Below, one piece after another: positions 7,169 through 15,758 of a DNA stretch of 64,000 bases. The notes beneath the pieces were generated by a model. The model saw only the letters and a list, made by a program, of their open reading frames with translations, was not told the origin of the DNA and searched no databases. Source of the DNA: Streptomyces lichenis (GTDB lineage: Bacteria; Actinomycetota; Actinomycetes; Streptomycetales; Streptomycetaceae); contig NZ_JALPTH010000013.1 of assembly GCF_023218175.1 (NCBI RefSeq), positions 62,001 to 126,000 on the forward strand. Direction: 5' to 3'. Position numbers and translations under genes: made by a program. The stretch's first letter is position 1, and each line of letters opens with the position of its first letter.

Positions 7169-8695
7169 ATGGCACAGCCAGCAGAGGGGCCGGCACCCGA
7201 CGGCCCGTGTTCCACCCCCGCCCCGCCCGCTTCCCCCGCCGCCCCCTCGGGCAGGCACCCGGCCGACCGCGGCCCTGCGGACCGCGACGGCCTCCCCGCC
7301 CGGCCGGACACCGCCCCGGCGCCCGACCGCCTCCGCCTTCGGCCGGACGCCCCGGCCGACTGCCATCCGGTGGACGAGAAGCTGCCGCCCGCCCGCATGA
7401 TCCCGGCCGCGCTCCAGCACATCGCCGCCATGTACGCGGGCGTGGTCACCCCGCCGCTGATCATCGGCCAGGCCGCCGGGCTGGACACCGCCGGGATGAC
7501 CCGGCTCATCGCCGCCGGCCTGCTCATCGCCGGGCTCGCCACCATCCTGCAGACCCTCGGGCTCTCCCGGTTCGCCGGGAACCGGCTGCCGTTCGTCAAC
7601 GCCGCCTCCTCGGCCGGTATCGCGCCCATGCTGGCCATCGCCGAGACCAGCGCCCCGGGACACCAACTGCCCGCCATCTACGGCGCGGTGATGGTCGCCG
7701 GACTCTTCTGCCTGGCCGTCGGCCCGTTCTTCGGGCGGCTGCTGCGCTTCTTCCCGCCCCTGGTCACCGGCGTGGTGATCACCCTCATCGGGGTGACCCT
7801 GATGCCCGTACCGGTCACCTGGGCCCAGGGCGGCGACAAGACCGCCGCCGACTTCGGCGCCATGAGGTATCTGGCGCTGGCCGGCTTCACCCTGGTGGTC
7901 ATCCTGCTCTTCCAGCGCTTCGGCCGCGGTTTCGTCAGGCAGGTGGCGCTGCTGCTGGGGCTGTTCACCGGCACCCTGGCCGCGATCCCCTTCGGCATGG
8001 CCGACTTCACCGCCCTGCGCGAGGCGCCGCTCGCCGCGCTGCCTGCCCCCTTCGCCTTCGGCGCCCCCGAGTTCCAGCCCGCCGCGATCCTCTCCCTGTG
8101 CATCGTGATGCTGGTGCTGATGACCGAGTCCAGCGCCGGGATGCTCGCCCTCGGTGAGATCTGCGAACGCCGCACCGACGGCCGCACCCTCACCCGGGGC
8201 CTGCGCACCGACGGCATCGCCACCCTGGTCGGGCCCGTCTTCGGCGGCTTCCCCACCTCCGCGTTCGCCCAGAACGTCGGCGTCGTCTCGCTCACCCGGG
8301 TCCGCAGCCGCTATGTGGTCGCCGTCGCCGGCGGCGCCCTGCTGGTGCTCGGCGCCTTCCCCGTCCTCGGCGCGGTCGTCTCCCTGGTGCCGATGCCCGT
8401 CCTCGGCGGCGCCGGGATCGTGCTCTTCGGCTCCATCGCGGTCAGCGGCATCCGTACCCTGTCCGAAGCCGGACTCGACGACAGCTCCAACATCATCCTG
8501 GTCGCCGTCGCCCTGGGCGCGGGCATCATCCCGCTCGCCGCCCCCGCCTTCTACGCCGGCTTCCCCGCCTGGGCGCAGACCGTGCTGGGCTCGGGAATCA
8601 GCGCCGGAGCGCTCGCCGCGGTCCTGCTGAACCTGTTCTTCCACCATCTCGGCACCCGGAGCAGCACCACCGCTCCGGCACTCAAATCCTCCTAG
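7169..8695 (+). CDS. NCS2 xanthine/urate permease
   Basis: A 508-aa membrane transporter of the nucleobase:cation symporter-2 family. After an unusual Pro/Ala-rich N-terminal tail of about 65 residues come the family motifs: ALQHIAAMYAGVVTPPLIIG in the first membrane segments, the PVTWAQGG region, TESSAGMLALGEICERR with the substrate-binding Glu, and FPTSAFAQNVGVVSLTRVRS. Bacterial members import xanthine, urate or uracil with protons. GGAGGG lies 8 nt before the ATG. It is 124 nt behind uox on the same strand, so import of urate or xanthine is likely; the exact substrate cannot be read off. A close paralogue follows at 10433. Confidence 0.9.
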   Translation: MAQPAEGPAPDGPCSTPAPPASPAAPSGRHPADRGPADRDGLPARPDTAPAPDRLRLRPDAPADCHPVDEKLPPARMIPAALQHIAAMYAGVVTPPLIIGQAAGLDTAGMTRLIAAGLLIAGLATILQTLGLSRFAGNRLPFVNAASSAGIAPMLAIAETSAPGHQLPAIYGAVMVAGLFCLAVGPFFGRLLRFFPPLVTGVVITLIGVTLMPVPVTWAQGGDKTAADFGAMRYLALAGFTLVVILLFQRFGRGFVRQVALLLGLFTGTLAAIPFGMADFTALREAPLAALPAPFAFGAPEFQPAAILSLCIVMLVLMTESSAGMLALGEICERRTDGRTLTRGLRTDGIATLVGPVFGGFPTSAFAQNVGVVSLTRVRSRYVVAVAGGALLVLGAFPVLGAVVSLVPMPVLGGAGIVLFGSIAVSGIRTLSEAGLDDSSNIILVAVALGAGIIPLAAPAFYAGFPAWAQTVLGSGISAGALAAVLLNLFFHHLGTRSSTTAPALKSS

Positions 8696-8743
8696 GGCCC
8701 TGCCGTGCCCACGCTGTTGCCACCCACTGAAGAAGGACGCACC

Positions 8744-10141
8744 ATGGCACACCCGGCAGCCCCCGGCGCTTGTGAGCGCACCGTCATCGAGAACTGCGCC
8801 ATCGCGACCGTCGACGCCGACGACACCGAGTACGCGGACGGCCACCTCGTCATCGCCGGCAACCGCATCGAGTCGCTGGGCGCGGGCCGGGCCCCGGAGG
8901 GGCTGGAGAACGTGGTCCGGCGGATCGACGCCACCGGCCGGCTGGCCACCCCGGGCCTGGTCAACACCCACCACCACTTCTACCAGTGGATCACCCGGGG
9001 CCTGGCCACCGACCACAACCTCTTCGACTGGCTGGTCGCGCTCTATCCGACCTGGTCGCGGATCGACGAGCAGATGGCGCACGCGGCCGCCCAGGGCTCG
9101 CTGGCGATGATGGCCCGCGGCGGCGTCACCACCGCCATGGACCACCACTACGTCTACCCGAAGGGCGCCGGCGACCTCTCCGGCACCATCATCCGGGCCG
9201 CCGCCGACATGGGCGTCCGCTTCACCCTGGCCCGCGGCTCCATGGACCGCAGCGAGAAGGACGGCGGACTGCCCCCCGACTTCGCCGTGGAGACCCTGGA
9301 AGGCGCCCTGGCCGCCACCGAGGAGACCGTCGGCAAGCACCACGACGCCTCCTTCGACGCCATGACCCAGGTCGCCGTCGCCCCCTGCTCGCCCTTCTCC
9401 ATCTCCACCGAACTGCTGCGCCAGGGCGCCGAACTCGCCCGCCGGCTCGGCGTACGCCTCCACACCCACGGCTCGGAGACCGTGGAGGAGGAGCAGTGGT
9501 GCAAGGAGCTGTTCGGCATGGGACCGACCGACTACTTCGAGTCCACCGGCTGGCTCGGCGAGGACGTCTGGATGGCGCACTGCGTCCATATGAACGACGC
9601 CGACATCGCCGCCTTCGCCCGGACGAAGACGGGCGTGGCCCACTGCCCCTCGTCCAACGCCCGGCTGGCCGCCGGGATCGCCCGCGTCCCCGACATGCTC
9701 GCCGCCGGCGTCCCGGTCGGCCTCGGCGTGGACGGCACCGCCTCCAACGAGTCCGGCGAACTCCACACCGAGCTGCGCAACGCGCTGCTGATCAACCGGC
9801 TCGGCGCCCACCGCGAGGCCGCGCTCAACGCCCGCCAGGCGCTGCGGCTCGGCACCCACGGCGGCGCCCAGGTCCTCGGCCGCGCCGAGCAGATCGGCTC
9901 CCTGGAGGCCGGCAAGCTCGCCGACCTGGTCCTCTGGAAGATCGACGGCATCGGGCACTCCACCATCGCCGACCCGGTCACCGCCCTGGTCTTCGGCGCG
10001 GCGGCCCCGGTCACCGCGTCCTTCGTCAACGGCCGCCAGATCGTCGAGGACAGCCGGCTGACCACCGTGGACGAGGACGCCATCGCGCGCTCCACCCGGG
10101 ACGAGGCCCGGCGCCTCGCCCGTATCGCCGCCGAGAGCTGA
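8744..10141 (+). CDS. 8-oxoguanine deaminase-like amidohydrolase
   Basis: A 465-aa metal-dependent hydrolase of the ATZ/TRZ group. Metal ligands are visible in LVNTHHHFYQWITRG, LHTHGSETVEEE, MAHCVHMND and GLGVDGTASNES. This set and the length match 8-oxoguanine deaminases, which convert 8-oxoguanine to urate and ammonia; guanine deaminase or a triazine hydrolase are the alternatives. The ATG at 8744 has AAGGA 8 nt upstream; the longer frame from 8705 lacks support. Its position between two nucleobase permeases and behind uricase favours a product entering the urate pathway. The substrate is an inference. Confidence 0.8.
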   Translation: MAHPAAPGACERTVIENCAIATVDADDTEYADGHLVIAGNRIESLGAGRAPEGLENVVRRIDATGRLATPGLVNTHHHFYQWITRGLATDHNLFDWLVALYPTWSRIDEQMAHAAAQGSLAMMARGGVTTAMDHHYVYPKGAGDLSGTIIRAAADMGVRFTLARGSMDRSEKDGGLPPDFAVETLEGALAATEETVGKHHDASFDAMTQVAVAPCSPFSISTELLRQGAELARRLGVRLHTHGSETVEEEQWCKELFGMGPTDYFESTGWLGEDVWMAHCVHMNDADIAAFARTKTGVAHCPSSNARLAAGIARVPDMLAAGVPVGLGVDGTASNESGELHTELRNALLINRLGAHREAALNARQALRLGTHGGAQVLGRAEQIGSLEAGKLADLVLWKIDGIGHSTIADPVTALVFGAAAPVTASFVNGRQIVEDSRLTTVDEDAIARSTRDEARRLARIAAES

Positions 10142-10265
10142 CCGCACGGTCGGCCCGCCCGGGCCCGGCCACCGGCCGGCCCGCCAGGCGAGCGATCCCC
10201 AGAGTCCGGTCGGGGGGGACGGCCCCCGATCGGTCGCCGCGGATTCCCAGCGGGATCCGCGGCAG

Positions 10266-10322
10266 CCGCACCGGGGGGTGCGGCAGCAGGGCCCGGACAC
10301 CCGGGTCCGCCGCACCCCCCGG
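10266..10322. terminator. overlapping alternative hairpins
   Basis: CCGCACC (10266-10272) can pair with GGTGCGG (10277-10283). The 13-mer at 10271-10283 is also a perfect complement of 10310-10322, so the two stems exclude each other. A third small stem lies in the loop. This is probably the end of the deaminase gene; attenuation of the next permease is possible. Confidence 0.5.
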
Positions 10323-10432
10323 CACGGTGATCCGTGTCGGCCCCCCACCGCGACACAACCGGGCGCACCACCAGCACCACCTCCCTGAAAGCCACGTCCG
10401 CCGCGACGTGAAAATCGACCGGAGGAGCCGAC

Positions 10433-11917
10433 ATGGCCCCTGAGCCCAGGTTTCCCAACGACGCCGAGTCCACCGCCGACCCGGCACGCCCCGACATCGA
10501 CGCGGCCGACCCGGGCCCCGGCACCGGCCGCAAGCACCCGGTGGACGAGACCCTCCCGCCCCTGAAGATGGCCACCAGCGGACTGCAGCATGTGGCCGCC
10601 ATGTACGCGGGGGTGGTCGCCCCGCCGCTGATCGTCGGCGCCGCGGCCGGACTGTCCGGCACCGAACTGACCTTCCTCACCGGCGCCAGCCTCTTCACCG
10701 CCGGCCTCGCCACCTTCCTGCAGACCCTCGGCGTCTGGAAGATCGGCGCCCGGCTGCCGTTCGTCAACGGCGTCACCTTCGCCGGTGTCGCCCCGATGCT
10801 GGCCATCGTCGACACCACCGACAACAAGGCCGACGCCATCCCGGTCATCTTCGGCGCGGTCATCGTCGCGGGACTCCTCGGCTTCCTGGCCGCCCCCTAC
10901 TTCAGCAAGCTCGTCCGGTTCTTCCCGCCGGTGGTCACCGGCACCGTCATCACCCTGATCGGTGTCTCGCTGCTGCCCGTCGCCTTCGGCTGGGCCCAGG
11001 GCCCCAACCCCGCGGCCGACGACTACGGTTCCACCGACTACCTGACCCTCGCCGGGATCACCCTCCTGGTGGTGCTGCTGCTGCGCCGCTTCACCCGGGG
11101 CTTCGTCAAGCAGATCGCCGTGCTGATCGGCCTGGTGATCGGCACCCTGGTCGCCATACCCTTCGGCGTCACCGACTTCAGCCCGGTCACCGAGGCCAGC
11201 GTCGTGGGCTTCCCCACCCCGTTCCACTTCGGCGCCCCGCAGTTCGCCGTCGCCGCCATCGTCTCCATGTGCGTGGTGATGCTGGTGTCGATGACCGAGT
11301 CCACCGCCGACATGCTCGCCCTCGGCGAGATCGTCAAGCGCCCCGCCGACGAGAGGACCATCGCCGCCGGACTGCGCGCCGACACCCTCGGCTCGGCGAT
11401 CAGCCCGCTGTTCAACGGCTTCATGTGCAGCGCCTTCGCCCAGAACATCGGCCTGGTCGCGATGACCCGGATCCGCAGCCGCTTCGTGGTCGCCTGCGGC
11501 GGCGGCTTCCTGGTGCTGATGGGCCTCTCCCCGGTGGCCGCCTCGCTGATATCCGTCGTCCCCCGGCCGGTGCTCGGCGGCGCCGGTGTGGTGCTCTTCG
11601 GCTCGGTGGCGGCCAGCGGCATCCAGACCCTGGTCCGGGCCGGGCTGGAGAAGGACAACAACGTCCTGATCGTGGCCGTCTCGCTGGCCGTCGGGATCAT
11701 CCCGATCACGGCGCCCGAGTTCTACCACGCCTTCCCGGAGACCGCGAAGATCATCCTGGACTCCGGGATATCCACCGGCTGTGTGATGGCCGTCCTGCTC
11801 AACCTCGTCTTCAACCACCTCGGCCGGCGCCGGGACGACGACGAGGTCACCGCGCCGATGGAGCCCGGGGAGGAGATCGGCGAGACCCGCGGCCACACCG
11901 CCGCGCCCGTGCACTGA
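10433..11917 (+). CDS. second NCS2 nucleobase permease
   Basis: A 494-aa paralogue of the permease at 7169. It shares MYAGVVAPPLIVGAAAGLSG, the FGWAQGP segment, TESTADMLALGEIVKR and FNGFMCSAFAQNIGLVAMTR. Clear differences in the substrate-loop region (TESTADML against TESSAGML, MCSAFAQN against PTSAFAQN) suggest a different specificity. The N-terminal tail is shorter (about 40 residues). It has an acidic C-terminus. A 291-nt gap with strong hairpins separates it from the deaminase, so it may be transcribed on its own. Start ATG 10433 is preceded by CGGAGGAG 5 nt away. Confidence 0.9.
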   Translation: MAPEPRFPNDAESTADPARPDIDAADPGPGTGRKHPVDETLPPLKMATSGLQHVAAMYAGVVAPPLIVGAAAGLSGTELTFLTGASLFTAGLATFLQTLGVWKIGARLPFVNGVTFAGVAPMLAIVDTTDNKADAIPVIFGAVIVAGLLGFLAAPYFSKLVRFFPPVVTGTVITLIGVSLLPVAFGWAQGPNPAADDYGSTDYLTLAGITLLVVLLLRRFTRGFVKQIAVLIGLVIGTLVAIPFGVTDFSPVTEASVVGFPTPFHFGAPQFAVAAIVSMCVVMLVSMTESTADMLALGEIVKRPADERTIAAGLRADTLGSAISPLFNGFMCSAFAQNIGLVAMTRIRSRFVVACGGGFLVLMGLSPVAASLISVVPRPVLGGAGVVLFGSVAASGIQTLVRAGLEKDNNVLIVAVSLAVGIIPITAPEFYHAFPETAKIILDSGISTGCVMAVLLNLVFNHLGRRRDDDEVTAPMEPGEEIGETRGHTAAPVH

Positions 11918-11933
11918 GCGGGACCCGTCCCCC

Positions 11934-11971
11934 GGGGGCGGGCACGCCGGGCCACCGGCGCGCCCGCCCCC
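11934..11971. terminator. permease terminator
   Basis: GGGGGCGGGC (11934-11943) pairs with GCCCGCCCCC (11962-11971), 17 nt after the permease stop. Confidence 0.6.
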
Positions 11972-12077
11972 TCGGCATGCCCCCGAGCGGGCGGGCAGGC
12001 AAACCCATGGACGGTGATCACCCCGTACGTCTAACGTGTCCCTCACGCCCGCACGGACCGGAAGGAGGCGAGCCGAC

Positions 12078-12134
12078 ATGTCCACCTCTGTCATCACGCG
12101 CTCCCTCTTCCTCTCCACGGCGTATCCGGTCTGA
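12078..12134 (+). CDS. 18-aa leader peptide upstream of GNAT gene
   Basis: A tiny open frame, ATG to TGA, encoding MSTSVITRSLFLSTAYPV. It has a near-perfect Shine-Dalgarno (GGAAGGAGG, about 8 nt before the ATG), better than most full genes here. It ends 71 nt before the GNAT ATG, inside what would otherwise be the 5' untranslated region. I recognise no family. A leader that stalls ribosomes to control the downstream gene, or a small secreted or membrane peptide, are both possible. Confidence 0.5.
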   Translation: MSTSVITRSLFLSTAYPV

Positions 12135-12205
12135 CGGACCGGCACGGGCTGACAGAGCCCCACCCGGGAGCGCGCCTCGCACACCGTCCCGGAGGACACC
12201 CACCC

Positions 12206-13102
12206 ATGGCCCAGCCGGTCATCCGCACGCTCGACGCGAGCGACGCGCACCTCTTCGACACCCTGCCCGACCCCCTCGGCGCCCGCCGCGCCCACGCCCG
12301 CACCGTCCACCGCCCCGACTGGAAGCGGATCGCCCTGCGCGACGGCCGGGTCGTCGCCCGCGGCGCCTGGTGGGGCGGCCCCGACGACGAAGCGCCGGTC
12401 AACATCAACTGGTTCGACGTGGCCGAGGGCGAGAAGGAGGCCGGCGCCCTGCTACTGAAGACCGCCCCGCACCAGGTCGAGCTGGAGCTCAACCTGCCCT
12501 CCGGCTGGCGGGACGACCCGGGGACCCGCGCGGCCGGCGAGGCCCGGCTGCGCGCCGCCCGCGACGCCGGATACCAGGTCCTGGTCGAGCGGCTGATGTA
12601 CGACTGGACCCCCGCCGCGGGCCTGCCCGAGCGGCCCGGCCGGCTCCGCTTCGCCCCCGAACCGGACGACGAGGTCTTCCTCGACGCCCTGCGCCGCATC
12701 CACTCCGCCACCCTGGACGCCCACGCCCTGCGGGCCGTCGCCGAGGGCGGCCTCGACCAGGCCGCCCGCGAGGAGCTGGACTTCTTCCACTGGTGCCCCT
12801 CCCCGCGCGAGTGGTGGCAGGTCGCCCGCGCCCCGGACGGCACCCTCGCGGGCATCCACATCCCCGCGCACAACCCGTCCGGGCCCTGCGTCGGCTTCAT
12901 CGGGGTCGTCCCCGAGCACCGCGGCCACGGCTACGCCTACGACCTGCTCGCCGAGTGCACCCACCACCTGGTGGAGCGGGGCGCCGAGCGCGTGGCGGCC
13001 GCCACGGACCAGGGCAACGCCCCGATGGCCGCGACCTTCGCCAGGGCGGGCTACCCCGTTGTCAGGAGCCGGATCAACCTGGTGCCGGGCGAGACGGCCT
13101 GA
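12206..13102 (+). CDS. GNAT family N-acetyltransferase
   Basis: A 298-aa protein whose C-terminal half carries a GNAT acetyl-CoA site: strand VGFIGVVPEHRGHGYAYDLL has the R/Q-x-x-G-x-G/A loop (HRGHGYA) that binds the pyrophosphate of acetyl-CoA, followed by the NAPMAATFARAGY helix. The N-terminal half (DARLFDTLPDPLG-type start, then DEAPVNINWFDVAEGE) looks like a second, degenerate GNAT domain, as in tandem GNATs such as mycothiol synthase relatives. The substrate is unknown. GGAGG lies 11 nt before the ATG. A hairpin terminator follows at 13111-13140. Confidence 0.8.
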   Translation: MAQPVIRTLDASDAHLFDTLPDPLGARRAHARTVHRPDWKRIALRDGRVVARGAWWGGPDDEAPVNINWFDVAEGEKEAGALLLKTAPHQVELELNLPSGWRDDPGTRAAGEARLRAARDAGYQVLVERLMYDWTPAAGLPERPGRLRFAPEPDDEVFLDALRRIHSATLDAHALRAVAEGGLDQAAREELDFFHWCPSPREWWQVARAPDGTLAGIHIPAHNPSGPCVGFIGVVPEHRGHGYAYDLLAECTHHLVERGAERVAAATDQGNAPMAATFARAGYPVVRSRINLVPGETA

Positions 13103-13110
13103 CGCCCCCT

Positions 13111-13140
13111 CCGGGCGCGGGGTCGTCCCCCCGCGCCCGG
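13111..13140. terminator. bidirectional terminator
   Basis: CCGGGCGCGGGG (13111-13122) pairs with CCCCGCGCCCGG (13129-13140) with a 6-nt loop, between convergent genes. Confidence 0.7.
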
Positions 13141-13146
13141 GCGGGC

Positions 13147-13797
13147 TCAGTCGCCCGGGGTCCAGTCCGGGCGGCGTCCGCTGCGGCCGATGACCCGGTC
13201 CAGCAGCGGGGCGCCGTCCGGCACCGGGACCGGCGGGCCGAACAGCCCCGCCCCGTCGTCCGAGGGCTCCAGCAGCGCGTAGGAGCTCTTCAGCGCCTCC
13301 TCGTCCACCGCGTACGGCTGCCCGGTCGCCCGGGCCAGGTCCCAGCCGTGCACCACCACCTCGTTCCACGCGACCATGCCGGCCACCTGGCCCGGCAGCG
13401 TGATCCCACCGGCCCGGGTGGTGCCCTGCCAGGCCTCCGGCGCGCGCCAGGCCTCCGCCAGCTCGCCGAGGAGCCGGGGCAGTGCCGTACGCCAGTCGGC
13501 GCTCAGCACCGGGAGCGCGGCACCCGGGTCGGCGTCCGTCATGGGGCCGAGCTCCTTGCGCGCGGCGTCCCGGAGGGCGGCCGACAGCCCCTCCAGATGG
13601 GCCAGCAGCTCCCGTACCGCGTACTGAGGACAGGGCGTCGGCCCGTCCAGATGCTCGTCGGCGACCCCGTCCAGCAGCGCCGCCACCCGGTCGGTCGCGG
13701 GGCCCAGATCGGGCACCTGCCCCGTACCCGATCCCGGGCCCGTGCTCGTCCCGCTGTCGTCGTCGATGTCCATGCCGGTGTCCATGCCAGTGTCCAT
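13147..13797 (-). CDS. mycothiol-type maleylpyruvate isomerase/DinB-like protein
   Basis: A 216-aa protein of the TIGR03086-type DinB-like four-helix family, many of which bind a metal and use mycothiol. Features are TPCPQYAVRELLAHLEGL (first metal His) near residue 60 and EVVVHGWDLARATGQP (second His) near 155. The N-terminus is a low-complexity acidic stretch with a repeated DTGM unit (residues 2-9), so a start at an internal Met around residue 9 is possible. The reaction is unknown; in some relatives it is isomerisation or thiol transfer. Convergent with the GNAT gene. Confidence 0.72.
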   Translation of the reverse strand: MDTGMDTGMDIDDDSGTSTGPGSGTGQVPDLGPATDRVAALLDGVADEHLDGPTPCPQYAVRELLAHLEGLSAALRDAARKELGPMTDADPGAALPVLSADWRTALPRLLGELAEAWRAPEAWQGTTRAGGITLPGQVAGMVAWNEVVVHGWDLARATGQPYAVDEEALKSSYALLEPSDDGAGLFGPPVPVPDGAPLLDRVIGRSGRRPDWTPGD

Positions 13798-13881
13798 ACC
13801 AGGGCAGACCGGCTCCGGGCCCCGAACTCATCGGTGCCGCGTCACCCGCCGGATCCTTCGCCGGGACCCCCGCTCCCCGCC

Positions 13882-14508
13882 TCACCGCAGCCGCCGCCGG
13901 CACTCGGCCGCCAGATGGGGGTAGGCCCCGGCGACGGCCTTGAGGATCCGGCGGCGCAGCAGCCGCTCGGCCTCCGCGCGGCCCACCGTGCCAAAGAGCC
14001 CGTCGAGCAGTGCGTCGTACCGGCCCAGCGCGTGCTGGAGGTAGTCGACCTGCCAGCGCACCAGCGCACCGGGCGGCCCCGCCCGGGCCACCGGCCGGGA
14101 CGCGCTCGCCGAGGCGTCCGGCGGCGCGGCACCGGGTGCCGACCGGGACACGTCCGCCAGGAGCCGCCCATGCCGGGCGGAGCGGCGCTCCAGCTCGGGC
14201 ACCGGCAGCAGCGGGACCCGGATCGGCTCGGCGCCGACCGCGGCCAGCACCGCCTGGCGACGACGCTCGGCGGCCGCCCGGGCCGCCGCCCCGCCCCGGC
14301 CGGCCGCCTCCGCGCGGCCGGCGAACTCCGGGCTGCGCTCCACCGCCTCCACCCGGGCCAGCAGATACAGCCGCACCGGCGCCATCGACCGGCGCCGGGG
14401 GTCACGCCCCTGCACATCCGGCCAGCCCAGCAGCTCACCGACCATCCGGTCCGTCCAGCCGCGTCCGCGCAGCCCGTCGGCGGTCAGATACGTCATCCGG
14501 TCAGCCAT
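13882..14508 (-). CDS. hypothetical protein with helix-turn-helix-like N-terminus
   Basis: A 208-aa protein. Residues 6-50 (YLTADGLRGRGWTDRMVGEL, then a short PDV loop and SMAPVRLYLLARVEAVE) match a pattern I know from many uncharacterised streptomycete proteins. It looks like a small DNA-binding or substrate-recognition helical module. The rest is Ala/Arg-rich with a final helical part (YLQHALGRYDALLDGLFGTV). No catalytic motif is visible. The ATG at 14508 begins the conserved part. Function unknown. Confidence 0.6.
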   Translation of the reverse strand: MADRMTYLTADGLRGRGWTDRMVGELLGWPDVQGRDPRRRSMAPVRLYLLARVEAVERSPEFAGRAEAAGRGGAAARAAAERRRQAVLAAVGAEPIRVPLLPVPELERRSARHGRLLADVSRSAPGAAPPDASASASRPVARAGPPGALVRWQVDYLQHALGRYDALLDGLFGTVGRAEAERLLRRRILKAVAGAYPHLAAECRRRLR

Positions 14509-14646
14509 CGGATCCCCCGATCCTCGCAGTCCATCAGTCACGGAGAGTGACGAAAACCAGTGAAGCACCCGCCACTGACAGCCGCCCGCATCCGCACGCG
14601 ATCCACCCCTGACGGGGTCTTGAATCCCCGGCTCCGGATGTGGCAT

Positions 14647-14662
14647 ATAGGTCTGGACCAAT
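14647..14662 (+). promoter_or_regulatory. DasR-responsive-element-like site
   Basis: ATAGGTCTGGACCAAT closely resembles the streptomycete dre consensus ACTGGTCTAGACCACT, whose core TGGTCTAGACCA is matched at 10 of 12 positions. It is 32 nt before the GTG of the FN3 lipoprotein gene. Control by N-acetylglucosamine through DasR is inferred. Confidence 0.55.
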
Positions 14663-14694
14663 GGGTCGACCCCGCCGGACCAGGAGGCGCCACC

Positions 14695-15678
14695 GTGCGA
14701 CACACCCCCGCCCTGCTCGCCGTCCCGGTCTGCGCGGCGGTGCTGCTGCTCGGCGGCTGCTCCGGCGACGGCGGCGCCGACGCGGCGCCGAAGGACACTC
14801 GGCCGCCCGCGGTGCCCGCCGGGGTCACCGTCCAGGCGAGCAGCGCCACCTCGGTGCATGTGATGTGGGAGCGGGCGGCGGAGGCCGACGGGGTCGCCGG
14901 CTACGAGGTGTTCCAGCGCGGCACCCGGGTCAAGGCGCTGCCGGCCGCGAAGACGATGGTGGACGTGGAGAGCCTGCGGCCCGGGACCGCCTATGACTTC
15001 ACCGTGCGGGCCAAGGACGCGGCGGGGAACCTCTCGGCGCCCAGCAAGGCGGTCTCCGTCACCACGCCGCGGCCGAAGCGGGACGACCGCCGGCCGCCGA
15101 CCGCCCCGGCCTCGGTGCGTGGCAAGGCCGAGTCCGCGCGGGTGGTGGTCCTCGACTGGCGGCCCGCGAAGGACGACACCGGGGTGACGGCGTACGACGT
15201 CTACCAGGAGGACTCCCGTATCCACAGCGTGCCGGGCTCCGCCACCTCCGCCCGGGTGGAGGGGCTGCGGCCCGGTACCGTCTACAGCTTCACCGTCCGC
15301 GCCCGCGACGCCGCCGACAACTCCTCGCCGGACAGCGCCCCGGTGGACCTGACCACCCGCTCCGGCCCCGGCGGCGACGAGCCGACCGCGCCCACCGGGC
15401 TCACCGCCACCGCGGGCAAGGGGGAGGTGGTGCTGCGCTGGACGCCGCCGGAGACCGGCGCCCCGGTCAAGGAGCACCAGCTGTATCTGAACGGGAAGTT
15501 CGCCACCACCATCGTCTGGGGCGGCGAGCCGCCGGCCGGGCAGGCGGCGTACACCTTCGCCGTCACCGACCCGCCGGGCACCCGCTACAGCGTCAAGCTG
15601 CGGGCCAAGCTGCCCGACGGCACCTGGGGCGACTTCTCCGCCCAGCGCACGGTCGTCGTCCCACCCGCGGCCGGATAG
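14695..15678 (+). CDS. lipoprotein with three fibronectin type III domains
   Basis: A 327-aa surface lipoprotein. The GTG start has AGGAGG 7 nt upstream. The signal peptide ends in the lipobox LGGC with Cys22. Three FN3 domains follow, at about residues 38-125, 130-220 and 228-325; each has the typical PP-A-P start, the buried Trp or similar core, and LRPGTAYDFTVRAKDAAGN or LRPGTVYSFTVRARDAADN in the first two. FN3 modules are common in streptomycete chitinases and cellulases, but there is no catalytic domain here. With a DasR-like site upstream it may be a polysaccharide-associated binding protein. The partner is unknown. Confidence 0.8.
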   Translation: MRHTPALLAVPVCAAVLLLGGCSGDGGADAAPKDTRPPAVPAGVTVQASSATSVHVMWERAAEADGVAGYEVFQRGTRVKALPAAKTMVDVESLRPGTAYDFTVRAKDAAGNLSAPSKAVSVTTPRPKRDDRRPPTAPASVRGKAESARVVVLDWRPAKDDTGVTAYDVYQEDSRIHSVPGSATSARVEGLRPGTVYSFTVRARDAADNSSPDSAPVDLTTRSGPGGDEPTAPTGLTATAGKGEVVLRWTPPETGAPVKEHQLYLNGKFATTIVWGGEPPAGQAAYTFAVTDPPGTRYSVKLRAKLPDGTWGDFSAQRTVVVPPAAG

Positions 15679-15692
15679 GCCCGCGCGGACGG

Positions 15693-15730
15693 CTCCGCCC
15701 CCTGGCGCTGTGCGGTGCCAGGGGGCGGAG
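15693..15730. terminator. bidirectional terminator
   Basis: CTCCGCCCCCTGGC (15693-15706) is perfectly complementary to 15717-15730 with a 10-nt loop, between the convergent FN3 lipoprotein and malate synthase genes. Confidence 0.8.
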
Positions 15731-15758
15731 TGCGGAGTAGGGGCCGGAGCGGGAGTCG

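Noticed and set aside
6929..12310. A 1793-codon open frame on the minus strand
   Set aside because: It runs antisense through uox, two permeases and the deaminase. The product is a low-complexity Gly/His/Asp/Arg mixture; high GC alone keeps it open.
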